Below are positions 49,971-59,467 of a stretch of 64,000 bases of DNA, piece after piece. Source of the stretch: Candidatus Ozemobacteraceae bacterium (lineage in GTDB: Bacteria; Muiribacteriota; Ozemobacteria; Ozemobacterales; Ozemobacteraceae); assembly GCA_035373905.1 (NCBI GenBank), contig DAOSOK010000016.1, forward strand, positions 1 through 64,000, written 5' to 3'. A program made the position numbers and the translations under genes. Under the pieces are notes generated by a model. The model saw only the letters and a program-made list of their open reading frames with translations. It had not been told where the DNA came from and ran no database searches. Numbering within the stretch: position 1 is the stretch's first letter; each line of letters starts with the position of its first letter.

Positions 49971-51576
49971 TGTCGTTCCTCCCTTCGGGGCTCGTGATGT
50001 CGGACGGAATGGCATCGATCGCCCCGGCAGAGCCGTCGCGGCGGTAATCACCGACCGCGATGAATCCCGAAGAGGCGACGCCGACGGCCGAAACGAGCCC
50101 GAAAAAGTCCGAGCCGGCCGGTTTGATGGCATACGAAGGGAAGGCGGAGGCGATGGATGGCTCCAGGGGAGCGGGCGACCACTCGACGAGCAGCCTTCGC
50201 CGGTCCGAAATGTGATATCGCGGCGACATGACCGCTTCCTGGAGGTTTTTTTCCCCGTGCAGGAGGGCATCGAGGATCAGGACGAGATTGGAAACGATCC
50301 GTCCCGCGCCGGCGCCGCCGATCGCGAGAACCGGCTTGCTTCCGCGAAGAACGATCAGGGGCGACTTCGTCGAGATCGGCCCGGCATTTCTCGGATATCC
50401 CGCGGGATAGGTGAAATACGATTTCCCGAAATTGGCGAGTTCATTGTTGTAAAAAAAGCCGAGCGGGGAATACTCGCCCGTGCCGAAATGGGTTCCGAGG
50501 GTGAGCGTCATGGAGACGATCATGCCGTGACTGTCCCAGACGACGAGATGTGTCGTTTCCCCCGGGGCCTCGTTTGCGGTGGTGGAGGACGGAACGTCGT
50601 CTTCCACTGGACGAGGTAGGGGAGTCCTGCTCGGGGCACGAAGGAAACGCCCGGGAGAACCGACGGAATCGGCGAGGGAGCCTGTCATACGGCTCAAAAG
50701 TCGTTCGAGCAGGAGGAGCCGGTCGCCGGGGGCAAGCCGGGAACCTGACTGTCGCTCGGCTTCGAAAATCGTCCTGACGCCTGACATGACGGCGATCGAC
50801 GAGCAGGGCGGGGGAGGTCCGATGAGCGTGTATGACCCCACGGTGATGGAGACCGGCTGAGATACGCGGGGCTCGAAGCTTGATATATCATGAATAGTGT
50901 ATAACGAACCGCGCGATGACAAGTCCGACAGCAGGAGGCGGGAAAGGGCGCCGGAATAGAGGTCGGATGCACCGTGGGACGCCAGACGTTCGAGGGTGAC
51001 TGCCAGCGCCGGCTGGCGAAGGATTTCTCCCGCGCGAAGGGGCCTGCCCTCGGGGGCGAAGGTTTTCTGGGCCTGGGGATCCCGGAACAGCCGGAGTTTT
51101 TCCTCGATTCTTCTCTCGAGATACGCGGACACTGGAAAACCGTCGTGCGATGCCGATATCGCCGGGGCCAGCACCTCTGCCGGGGACTTCGATCCGTATC
51201 TTCGAAGCATGCCAAGCAGGAGTGCCGGTTCGGCCGGCATCCCGATCGTCGATATTCCGTTCAGGCCGGCGGCGGGCTTCCTGCTCGAGGCATCCCACGA
51301 TTCGTATTTTCCTCCGGGCAGTTTCAGGACGGCGAAGCCGTCACCGCCGATGCCGGAGTTCGAGGGGTCGACGACGGAAAGCATGAATCCTGCGGCGACA
51401 GCGGCATCGACGGCGTTGCCGCCGCGGGCGAGCATCTCGAGAGCGGCGCGAGACGCCAGTTCGTGGCCCGTCGATACGGCTCCGTGATGCCCAGTCGCGA
51501 GAAATTCTCTCGCTGCCAGAAGATCGCAGGCTGCGAGGAAGAAAAAGAGGAGAAGCGCTGGAGAAAGGCGTTTCAT
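49954..51576 (-). CDS. ggt: Gamma-glutamyltransferase
   Basis: A 540-residue exported enzyme (signal peptide or lipoprotein-like start, ...FFFLAACDLL). Gamma-glutamyltransferases self-cleave and transfer or hydrolyse gamma-glutamyl groups of glutathione-like compounds. The nucleophile region GETTHLVVWD is near residue 340, and the NSGIGGDGF and GGAGAGRIVSNL motifs are present. It overlaps the upstream cyclase by ATGA, an unusual partner for this enzyme. Confidence 0.9.
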   Translation of the reverse strand: MKRLSPALLLFFFLAACDLLAAREFLATGHHGAVSTGHELASRAALEMLARGGNAVDAAVAAGFMLSVVDPSNSGIGGDGFAVLKLPGGKYESWDASSRKPAAGLNGISTIGMPAEPALLLGMLRRYGSKSPAEVLAPAISASHDGFPVSAYLERRIEEKLRLFRDPQAQKTFAPEGRPLRAGEILRQPALAVTLERLASHGASDLYSGALSRLLLSDLSSRGSLYTIHDISSFEPRVSQPVSITVGSYTLIGPPPPCSSIAVMSGVRTIFEAERQSGSRLAPGDRLLLLERLLSRMTGSLADSVGSPGRFLRAPSRTPLPRPVEDDVPSSTTANEAPGETTHLVVWDSHGMIVSMTLTLGTHFGTGEYSPLGFFYNNELANFGKSYFTYPAGYPRNAGPISTKSPLIVLRGSKPVLAIGGAGAGRIVSNLVLILDALLHGEKNLQEAVMSPRYHISDRRRLLVEWSPAPLEPSIASAFPSYAIKPAGSDFFGLVSAVGVASSGFIAVGDYRRDGSAGAIDAIPSDITSPEGRNDIDIKQ

Positions 51577-54461
51577 ATGAGTTCATATGCCTCGATTTTC
51601 TGGGTTTTTCCCTTCACTTCCTTGAACGGAAGCTTCCGTGTCTTGGTTCCGTGTGGTGCGAGATCGCGAACCGATCGTGCCAGAACGATCCGGTGGCCTC
51701 CGGTCGTGTGGGCGAGCACGGAGAGGCGGGCGGCAAGATTGACGGGATCACCGATGACGGTGTGATCGAGCCGTTCCCCCGCACCGATGACGCCCGAGAG
51801 AACGGAGCCGGTATTCATACCGATTGCCGTATCAAGCAGTATACCTGTTTTGGCCAGCTCGGGCCCGACGTCGCGGGCGACATTCAGAGCGGCCGCCACC
51901 GCCGCAGCGCCGCCGCCCATCTCGTCGTGCCTGAACACGAGCATCACCTTGTCGATGATGATTTTGTCGATCTCTCCGCCGTGGCGTGTGACCAGGGCGT
52001 CGATGACGCTCAGATGCGCCTGGAGAACGGAAAACACCTCGGCAGCGCCATGGGTGGTGGCGAACTCCTCGAACCCGACGAAGCTCGAAAAGAGGATCGT
52101 CACATCGCATGAACGGGGTGTTCGTTTCGCATCGCCGCTTCTGATGACTTCGAGGACGGAGTCGGAGACGAACGACTTCAGAAGCAGACCTTCCTGAAGG
52201 CCTTTGGCCATATGATTGAACGCCGTCGCGATCGACCCGAACTCGTCGCATCTCGAGGTGTCGAGCCGGACCGCGAATGTTCCGTCCGAGATCGCGGTGA
52301 TGCCCCGCTGGAGCTCGGAAAGCGGCAGAAGGAAGAAGACGCCGGCCAGAACCCCGAGAAAAACGGCTCCAGCGACGACTACCGCGAGACCGATTGTCGC
52401 GTTCCGGCCGAGACGTTCGATGTTCTCCTCGATCGGTGCCGTGGAACGCTGGCCGGCGATCACACCTCGCAGATGTCGCGCGGGATACACCTCCTGGACG
52501 GGATGCCCCGGGTCGCTGGTGATCCGCCTGATGCTCTGCTGCGTCTGGAAGCCGGTGTTCAGAAGCTCGTGAAGGCTTCCGAATCTGTCGCGTTCATCGG
52601 CGAACGACGGGGGGGAAATCGTACGCTCGAATTTCAGGCCGCTCATGACCACGGTTCGGTCGCTAGACGGGGCGTGGGTCGATCGTTCGAACAGGTCGCG
52701 CAGATACGGCTTGTCGAGCGCGCGACAGCCCCACACCCAGGTGAGATTGATCGTGAGGCCGGGAGCGAATGTCATTTGCGTGTCGAGGGAAAAGTTGGAC
52801 TCGTGAAGAAACTTGATTTCGAACAGCCGGTCCGTCTGGAAGGCGACGCTAACGTAGGTCGAAAGACCGGCGAGGTTCATGAGGATATCCTGGAAGGTTT
52901 CCTGTTTGACGGCTTCTGCAAGTGCGGCGCCTTCGGATTTCCGGTTTTCCAGGATCGTTTGAACGCCGAGAGCGTGGAGCCCCCGAAGGAGCATGTACCG
53001 GACGAGCGGGTTATCTTCGATCGTCGAAATGATCTGCGGCGGGGCAACGTCTGAAAAAATGGATTTCAGGCTGTAATTCCTGCCGTCGGAGGCGACGACG
53101 AGAATGGTATTCACGACCCAATCGTTGAGAACGTTGAACTCGCGGAGAAATCGTAAAAAATAGTTTTCGATATCGTCAGGATCGTCAGGGATGCCGGCGA
53201 ATCTGTCGAACTGGACGCGGTGCTTCAACGACCGAAGATAGTTCGAGAAGGAGGCGATGTGCGCCCGTTCCCCTTCGTCGATGTCGACGAGTTCGTCATG
53301 GAGATCCCGCTGGAGTGCCGTTTTCTGCCCCATTTCCGATTCGAACATATACCGGTTGATCATCACGCCGGCGCCGGTCAGGGGAAGAAGGGCGACCGCG
53401 AGGAAGGCGCCGGGAAGGAGTCGGCGGACGGTGAGCGCGGGGCCGCGCTCGAAGACAATGCGCTCGCCCGCGACGAAGATGCCTGTTGAAGCGAGAAAGA
53501 TCAGGAACCCGAGAATGCAGACCCTGGAAAACGGCCATGGATCATCGCTCGCAAGCCTGCGGCAGACGAGCAGGCGATATCCCGGGATCGAGTCGGGGGG
53601 GGCCGCGCAGACGATATAGGGACCGACTCGGGACGAATCGAACTGCGGAGACCTGAACCGCGGGTTTCCGATGAGAGAGCGTTGGAGAGCCGGGTGGGCT
53701 TTCAAAAGGGGGTTCGACAGAACCGGCAGACCGGACGCGAGAGGAAGCATCAGGGCGTAATCTCCCGGAAAATCCCAGTTGCCGACGAGGAGGGCGGGAA
53801 GGTGGGCGGAGGCGTCGGGGCCGAGCGTCATCCAGAAAATGACGATCAGATCAGAGGCGGCGCGAGAGTGAAACAGGACGTGGGTGGCGGAGGCCGTTCG
53901 CAAATAGAAGCCGTTGTCACGAAGGACCTTGATCGGTTCGATCGGAATGATCAGGCCGAGGCGTTCGTGGAGATACGTGCGAAGGTGCTCGGTCATGCCG
54001 GCGGCCGCCCCGTCGAGCGGGATACCGCATTCCTTGTAATGATCGATCTGCGCGAACTCGTCCGCGACGGGATCGAAGACGCCGCCGTGTGCCGATGTAA
54101 AAATGCGGATCGGCGCCGTGCCGACCCTGACCACATAGCACTCGTGTGGAGGCAGGACCGGGACGGCGCAACTCGCATGGGCCGCGGAGAAACGGTCCTT
54201 CAACTGGTCGTTCGAAAACAGCGCCGGAGGCTTCCCGTCGAGCGCGGCCGCAAGGAGTCGGGCGACGGTTCTGCTCAACTGGCTGGAATTGGAAAACCCT
54301 CCGGCGGAACCGTCGATATTCCATCTGATATAGGTGCGCGCCTCTTCGGCGTTCCCGTCCTCCCGGATCTGATGGTTGTATCGGACGGAGAGAACGTATG
54401 CGAGCGCAGGCAGGAGAAACAAAATGACGAAGAGAACGAACCGTGCGAGCCGACTTGTCAT
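51573..54461 (-). CDS. Membrane class III cyclase homologue, C2-like half
   Basis: A 962-residue protein. Topology: TM about 7-25, large outer domain, two TM near 310-375, second outer domain, TM plus HAMP about 687-755, and a catalytic domain about 780-960. The first metal aspartate is lost (FSSFVGF where FSDIxGF is expected). The substrate lysine (IDKIIID), second metal Asp, Thr (HTVIGD) and transition-state Asn/Arg (VNLAAR) are kept. On its own this cyclase should be weak or inactive. It overlaps the upstream cyclase gene by ATGA and matches its architecture. Confidence 0.9.
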   Translation of the reverse strand: MTSRLARFVLFVILFLLPALAYVLSVRYNHQIREDGNAEEARTYIRWNIDGSAGGFSNSSQLSRTVARLLAAALDGKPPALFSNDQLKDRFSAAHASCAVPVLPPHECYVVRVGTAPIRIFTSAHGGVFDPVADEFAQIDHYKECGIPLDGAAAGMTEHLRTYLHERLGLIIPIEPIKVLRDNGFYLRTASATHVLFHSRAASDLIVIFWMTLGPDASAHLPALLVGNWDFPGDYALMLPLASGLPVLSNPLLKAHPALQRSLIGNPRFRSPQFDSSRVGPYIVCAAPPDSIPGYRLLVCRRLASDDPWPFSRVCILGFLIFLASTGIFVAGERIVFERGPALTVRRLLPGAFLAVALLPLTGAGVMINRYMFESEMGQKTALQRDLHDELVDIDEGERAHIASFSNYLRSLKHRVQFDRFAGIPDDPDDIENYFLRFLREFNVLNDWVVNTILVVASDGRNYSLKSIFSDVAPPQIISTIEDNPLVRYMLLRGLHALGVQTILENRKSEGAALAEAVKQETFQDILMNLAGLSTYVSVAFQTDRLFEIKFLHESNFSLDTQMTFAPGLTINLTWVWGCRALDKPYLRDLFERSTHAPSSDRTVVMSGLKFERTISPPSFADERDRFGSLHELLNTGFQTQQSIRRITSDPGHPVQEVYPARHLRGVIAGQRSTAPIEENIERLGRNATIGLAVVVAGAVFLGVLAGVFFLLPLSELQRGITAISDGTFAVRLDTSRCDEFGSIATAFNHMAKGLQEGLLLKSFVSDSVLEVIRSGDAKRTPRSCDVTILFSSFVGFEEFATTHGAAEVFSVLQAHLSVIDALVTRHGGEIDKIIIDKVMLVFRHDEMGGGAAAVAAALNVARDVGPELAKTGILLDTAIGMNTGSVLSGVIGAGERLDHTVIGDPVNLAARLSVLAHTTGGHRIVLARSVRDLAPHGTKTRKLPFKEVKGKTQKIEAYELI

Positions 54462-57409
54462 GCTCCGGTCCTCCTCGCCTCGACCAGCTCTGCTGCGCCC
54501 TCATCGGGGAGTTCCTCGAAGAGATATTCCGTGTCGACCAGAGCGGCTGTGGTCCGGTCGAGGATGATTCGGGTGTGACGGCCCGTCTTCGACCGGTTTT
54601 CGAGAACCTCCGCACGGCTTCTCGGCTCGCCGATCACGATGAAATCGCGCCGCCGCGCGCCGTCGAGGGTGCCCGCCATCAGATCGCCGCTCGCGATCCC
54701 GATTCCGATCCCGTAGGTGAATGCGCCGGCCTCCGCCCGCTGACGATTGATCGCTCGGGTTGCCTCGTTCATCTCGATGGCCGCCGCAACGGCGGGGGAA
54801 GCCCCGGAATTCTGATCCGTCGTCAGGAAGACGGCGACGACGGCGTCACCGATGAAACGGTCGATCTGCCCGCCGTGCCTCGCGATGGCGGCCGTCATCG
54901 CTTCCATGTGGGTATTCAGCAGGGCGACGATGTCGGCAGGAGGGTGGGATTCGGACATCGTCGTGAACGAGCGTATGTCCGAGACCAGAACGGTTCCCCT
55001 GACCGACTGGGCGAGCGGTTTCTCGATGCCCCTGGCAGCGAGGGCTGAATCAATAGCGCCTGATACAAATTTGCCGAGTTCACGCCGCTCGCGAAGACCG
55101 GCAATCATCGCGTCGAACGAGGCGGTCATCCGCCCGATCTCATCAGCCCGCGCCATTCCGACGCGCCCGGCCAGGTCGCCGGTCGATACGATCCTGAGCG
55201 TGCGTTCGACGGCTTCCAGCGGCGTCACGAGATAATCGGCCGTCAGACGGCCGAGAATGAACGCGATGATGCCGAGAGTGAGTGCGAAGAGCAACAAAAG
55301 TCTCTTGCTGCGGGCATCGGCTTCGAAGAGGCCGTCGAGCTGAAAAATGCTTCCGGTGACCATCGGCCCGAGGGTCCGGCAGGGCGCTGCCACGGCGAGC
55401 AGATTGCCTCGGCGGAGGATGACCGGCGTGTCGGAAATGGCTGAATGATCCATGCATTCCTGCAGCATCTTTCCGTCGGACGTGTTCCAGTATCCTGAAT
55501 CCGGCGAAGGATACTCCGCCGTTGCCCCGCCGGGCGTCACTGTGCCGCATGCGTGCCGGGCAGGATGCCTGAGATTGAGGCGGCTGAGTTCGCGTACCAG
55601 GAAATTTTTCTGAGTTGTCCGCGTCGAGGAGTGAAACAACACGTAAGCGCTCGGCCTGCCCGCATCGAAGAAAACCTGCGACACGTGCAGACTGATATCC
55701 TCGGAGCCTGCAGAACTCATCTGCCCGTATTCCATGAGATTGTAAAAGAGGCTGTTGAAGGCGAGTATGCCGAAACTTTCGAAGATGGTGCGCCAGTTCT
55801 TTTGATTTTCGGTATCGAGCATGATCTCCGAATGGGAAAGAGTTCCAAGACCGGAGATGAGCGAATTGTGCGTCAAATTGATAATACCTGCGAAAAAGTC
55901 TAGGGTTTCGTCGGAACTGCTCTCGATGCCGCCGCGGGAAAAGGCCCGGCTTTTTTTCCCCGGCCTGAATATCAGCAGGTTTTCCAGGGGCTCGCCGGAA
56001 GCCCGAAAGGTTGCAAAACCATCGGATGCCGCCTGTGCGGCTGGGTCGGCCGTGGAGTGTCCCGAAGGCCCCGCCCCCTCATCGGAAGGGGTTCCAAGAA
56101 TGTTCCGGATGAAGGCGGGGGACGAAAAAACCTTTTGGGCGCACTGGGCGAATTTCGGCAGGCTTTGCCTGCTCTGGATGTCCAGCGAGTTGAGGGTATC
56201 CACGGCGGACGTTTCGACGGCGTCGATGGCGCGCTGTGTTTCGGATGAAATCTGGAGATACCCGAAGGTGACGAGCATGCCGAGCGGCAGCGATGCGACG
56301 AGCAGGAAGAGGGTCCGGAACATCGTCCTGAGAGAGACCGGGGGCGGTCTTCCCGAAATGCAGATATAGCCGAAAACGAAGCCCCAGAAGCAAATGAAAA
56401 GACTGCGATATCCCGTCAGGAGACCGGCGGCCTGTGTTCGAATCTTCGGAACGGGGGCGATCGCAACCATATCGTACGGATATTCGGTGGAAAAATACTC
56501 CCTGAATACCAGAAAATCGCCGGAGATGAGAGTTTTTCCCCGTTTCATCCGCGGAATCGAGTCGACGAGGCGGCGGAACGATCGAGGGTGTGTCCGTGCG
56601 AACCGGCGCGTCGCGTGCGGCAAAAGAGGCTTCAGGGAGTGTCCTACCCCTGAGACCGGAGCTAGGAGGGGATAATACCTCCTATCGGAAAGGCGGGCGG
56701 CACGCTCGAGGGCGTATCGGAGAGGGAACGTCGCCTTCGGCATGCGGTGAGGCCAGACAATCATGACGCCTCCGATGACGTTTTTGCCGTAGTTGATGGT
56801 GCGCCACGTCATCATGCCGTCGGTTTCTTCGTAGCGCACCGGGGTGATTCGTCCTTCGCGGCCGGCGATCAGCCGGGGAGGCGACCACGGACCGAAGATC
56901 AGGGAATTCTTGGAGGAAACGGCCTTCTGGCGTTTCGGATCGACGATGCCGGATTCGGACGTTTCGCGGTAGAAATCCATCAGATCGGCGAGGAGCTTCC
57001 CTTTCATCCGGGGCAGCGTTTTATGAGGGAAGGGGATGAATCGACCGTCGGAAGCGACACCGAAAGAGACGAGAAGCGTACCCGCCGGCCTGTGAAGCGG
57101 CGGATACGCTCTGGTGAACGCGGTTTCGGCAACCCGGGTATCGAAAAGAGATTCCGGGCGGGATCTCTTCGCTGATTCGACAATGATGGATTCGAGTCGG
57201 GCACCCATCATCTCGAGCTGGGATTCGATTGTCTGGGAAGCTCTGAGGCGATGAAGCCCCTGGCGGGCGAGACGATCCCATTCCTGCCGAATTCTGTCGG
57301 CCTGAACCTCGGAAAGATGCCTTTCCGTATAGGTCAGGATGACCAGGATCAGGGCCGACAGAAGAAAAGGAGCGGCAAGAACGAAGATCGCCTTGAGCCT
57401 GGAGGCCAC
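54458..57409 (-). CDS. Membrane class III cyclase homologue, C1-like half
   Basis: A 983-residue protein with the same plan as its downstream neighbour: TM near 8-26, outer domain, TM pair near 335-385, second outer domain, TM plus HAMP about 700-765, catalytic domain about 795-980. Both metal aspartates are kept (VSDIRSFT and FIGDAVVAVF). The substrate lysine is Arg (IDRFIGD), and the Asn-x3-Arg transition-state pair is replaced (GEPRSRAEV, Ser and Val at those positions). It starts with GTG, GAGG 6 bases upstream, 31 bases after the TetR gene. Confidence 0.9.
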   Translation of the reverse strand: MASRLKAIFVLAAPFLLSALILVILTYTERHLSEVQADRIRQEWDRLARQGLHRLRASQTIESQLEMMGARLESIIVESAKRSRPESLFDTRVAETAFTRAYPPLHRPAGTLLVSFGVASDGRFIPFPHKTLPRMKGKLLADLMDFYRETSESGIVDPKRQKAVSSKNSLIFGPWSPPRLIAGREGRITPVRYEETDGMMTWRTINYGKNVIGGVMIVWPHRMPKATFPLRYALERAARLSDRRYYPLLAPVSGVGHSLKPLLPHATRRFARTHPRSFRRLVDSIPRMKRGKTLISGDFLVFREYFSTEYPYDMVAIAPVPKIRTQAAGLLTGYRSLFICFWGFVFGYICISGRPPPVSLRTMFRTLFLLVASLPLGMLVTFGYLQISSETQRAIDAVETSAVDTLNSLDIQSRQSLPKFAQCAQKVFSSPAFIRNILGTPSDEGAGPSGHSTADPAAQAASDGFATFRASGEPLENLLIFRPGKKSRAFSRGGIESSSDETLDFFAGIINLTHNSLISGLGTLSHSEIMLDTENQKNWRTIFESFGILAFNSLFYNLMEYGQMSSAGSEDISLHVSQVFFDAGRPSAYVLFHSSTRTTQKNFLVRELSRLNLRHPARHACGTVTPGGATAEYPSPDSGYWNTSDGKMLQECMDHSAISDTPVILRRGNLLAVAAPCRTLGPMVTGSIFQLDGLFEADARSKRLLLLFALTLGIIAFILGRLTADYLVTPLEAVERTLRIVSTGDLAGRVGMARADEIGRMTASFDAMIAGLRERRELGKFVSGAIDSALAARGIEKPLAQSVRGTVLVSDIRSFTTMSESHPPADIVALLNTHMEAMTAAIARHGGQIDRFIGDAVVAVFLTTDQNSGASPAVAAAIEMNEATRAINRQRAEAGAFTYGIGIGIASGDLMAGTLDGARRRDFIVIGEPRSRAEVLENRSKTGRHTRIILDRTTAALVDTEYLFEELPDEGAAELVEARRTGA

Positions 57410-57440
57410 TCAGGGCCTCACAGGCTGCCTGGGAAAGAGA

Positions 57441-58304
57441 TCATTTCCGGCCGGGGCGTCCCGCCTTCATTTTCTTGGCCGGAGCCTTCTTTGCAGAGGC
57501 CTTCTTGGCCGGAGCTTTCTTTGCCGCAGCCTTCTTGGCGGGGGCCTTCTTGGCCGGAGCCTTTTTGGCGGGGGCTTTCTTGGCCTTCACGGGAGCCGGT
57601 TTCTCGGCTTTCTTGCCGGCCTGCTTGTGGGTCTGCGGGAAGAGAGGGGCGTCGTCCTCGTCCTTCGCGGCTTTCTTTTCGGCGGCGTGCTTCTGAACCA
57701 TCTTGCGAAGCTCGTCGGCGGAGAGGAGACCCTTGCCCTTGTGGGTGACGTGCTCGGCGTAGAAGGGGACGAACAGATCCTGGAGGTTCTTGAAGATCGC
57801 TTCGTCCTTCAGTCCCTTGACGGCGCCAAGGACGATCTGGGAGGCGTAGCCGAACGCCAGAGTGAACATGCCGTTCATGATCTCCTGGAACTTTTCTTCA
57901 CCGGGGATCGTGGCGGGGGCGAACATCGGGCACTTGCGGGCACGCTCGCGAAGCCATTTGTGGAACACGGTCATCAGCTTGCCGGACTGGGCCTGCTCGA
58001 AGAACAGAGCCTTGAACAGGTTCGGTTTGTCGCGGCCGAGAATGCACATCGCCATGGCGACGTCGCCGACGATGTTGTTGCCGCGGGGCTTGCGGGCTTC
58101 GGTGACGAGGTATTCGAGGGCCGCTTTGATGGTTTCGCTGCGGAGGTCGTTGATGGTGCGGAAGATCCAGAAGATCGGCATCGTGGAACAACCGACTTCG
58201 TTGGCAACGCTGACGGCAGTGACCGAAGGAAGACCTTCGCGCTCGAGAACTGCATAGGAACCCTTTAGGATGTCTTCATAACCGAACATGGTACGACGGG
58301 GCAT
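57441..58304 (-). CDS. TetR-family regulator with histone-H1-like tail
   Basis: About 287 residues. Residues 1-60 are a TetR-type helix-turn-helix (ILKGSYAVLEREGLPSVTAVSVANEVGC); 60-200 are the helical ligand/dimer domain. From about 235 on the protein is a basic tail of KKAPA-type repeats, like bacterial histone-H1 homologues. AGGAG is 8 bases before the ATG at 58304. It lies 31 bases upstream of the cyclase pair on the same strand. The effector is unknown. Confidence 0.85.
   Translation of the reverse strand: MPRRTMFGYEDILKGSYAVLEREGLPSVTAVSVANEVGCSTMPIFWIFRTINDLRSETIKAALEYLVTEARKPRGNNIVGDVAMAMCILGRDKPNLFKALFFEQAQSGKLMTVFHKWLRERARKCPMFAPATIPGEEKFQEIMNGMFTLAFGYASQIVLGAVKGLKDEAIFKNLQDLFVPFYAEHVTHKGKGLLSADELRKMVQKHAAEKKAAKDEDDAPLFPQTHKQAGKKAEKPAPVKAKKAPAKKAPAKKAPAKKAAAKKAPAKKASAKKAPAKKMKAGRPGRK
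57475..57592. repeat. Degenerate 15-bp coding repeats (AKKAP tail)
   Basis: Repeats of about 15 bases with units like GGCCTTCTTGGCGGG encode the Lys/Ala/Pro tail of the TetR protein. Copies differ at several positions. Confidence 0.8.
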
Positions 58305-58373
58305 CTTTGGTACTCCTGTTTCTAGTGTTTGATCTTGGAGCAAATAATATCCGTTAAGACATTACGTCCGACG

Positions 58374-58394
58374 AACCAATAATATAGTATGGTT
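58374..58394. promoter_or_regulatory. Possible TetR operator
   Basis: AACCA and TGGTT arms separated by 11 AT-rich bases lie in the divergent region between the TetR gene and nfnA, within an unusually AT-rich stretch (about 58320-58460). Autoregulation is inferred only from position. Confidence 0.35.
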
Positions 58395-58482
58395 TTAAGA
58401 AGCGCAAGGGGGAAATTAAAAATAATTAAAAAAATATTTGTATCCATCAAATCGCGGGGATGTGTTGCCGCGCCTGTACCGG

Positions 58483-58512
58483 TTGAAAATGACATTCCGG
58501 TCGATTTATGTT
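58483..58512 (+). promoter_or_regulatory. Predicted promoter of nfnA-nfnB
   Basis: TTGAAA (58483-58488), 18-base spacer, TATGTT (58507-58512), 92 bases before the GTG start. Confidence 0.5.
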
Positions 58513-58604
58513 ACAGTTTTCCCGCGACGGCCGGACTCGATTCCGGCCGGTTCGGTGAAACCGTCGAAAATCGAGGGACTCAACCCTTGAAAAAGGAGCA
58601 TCAC

Positions 58605-59465
58605 GTGTTTCGTATCGTAGAAAAGGAACAACTGGCGGCGGGCATCTCACGCCTTGTCTTCGAGGCCCCCCTGATCGCGAAGAAGCGGAAAGCCGGCAAC
58701 TTCGTCATGCTGCGCGTCATGGAGGGCGGTGAGCGCATTCCGATCACGATCGCCGATTCCGACCCGGTGAAGGGGACCATCACGCTGTACGTCCAGGCGG
58801 TCGGAAAGACGACGAAGATGTTGACGGCGAAAAATGCCGGCGATGAGATTCCGGATCTCGTCGGCCCACTCGGCGAGCCCACCCATATCGAGAATTTCGG
58901 TACCGTCGTTTGCATCGGCGGCGGGGTCGGCACGGCCGAAATCTTCCCGATCGCGAAGGCCCTCAGGGATGCCGGCAATCACGTCATCGGCATCGTCGGA
59001 GCCCGTAACAAGGACCTGATCATTCTCGAACGAGAAATGCGGTCTATATGTAATGAATATTATATTACAACCGACGACGGCTCCGCGGGAATGAAGGGGT
59101 TCGTCTCCGACCGCCTCAAGCAGATCATCGACGGCGGGACGAAGGTCAGCTGCGTCTACGCGGTCGGCCCGATCCCGATGATGAAGGTCTGTTCGAACGT
59201 AACGAAACCCTACGGTATCAAAACCTACGTCAGCCTGAACCCGCTCATGGTGGACGGCACGGGGATGTGCGGCGGCTGCCGCGTCACGGTCGGTGGAAAG
59301 ATGAAATTCGCCTGCGTCGACGGCCCCGAATTCGACGGCCACCAGGTCGATTTCGATGAACTGATCATGCGCAATCGCACCTACGGCGACCTCGAGAAAA
59401 AGTCGTTGTCCGATCACGAATGCAGGCTGCAGAAAGCGGCCGACGTCATGTCCGGAGGCAAATGA
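58605..59465 (+). CDS. nfnA: NfnA-like FAD/[2Fe-2S] oxidoreductase subunit
   Basis: About 286 residues, ferredoxin-NADP reductase fold. The FAD domain (about 1-95), the NAD domain with CIGGGVGTAEIFPIAKAL, and the C-terminal [2Fe-2S] site MCGGCRVTV...FACVDGPEF are present. With NfnB it forms an NADH-dependent reduced ferredoxin:NADP+ oxidoreductase (bifurcating transhydrogenase), also called sulfide dehydrogenase. AAGGAG lies 6 bases before the GTG at 58605; the longer frame has no such site. Confidence 0.9.
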   Translation: MFRIVEKEQLAAGISRLVFEAPLIAKKRKAGNFVMLRVMEGGERIPITIADSDPVKGTITLYVQAVGKTTKMLTAKNAGDEIPDLVGPLGEPTHIENFGTVVCIGGGVGTAEIFPIAKALRDAGNHVIGIVGARNKDLIILEREMRSICNEYYITTDDGSAGMKGFVSDRLKQIIDGGTKVSCVYAVGPIPMMKVCSNVTKPYGIKTYVSLNPLMVDGTGMCGGCRVTVGGKMKFACVDGPEFDGHQVDFDELIMRNRTYGDLEKKSLSDHECRLQKAADVMSGGK

Positions 59466-59467
59466 CC

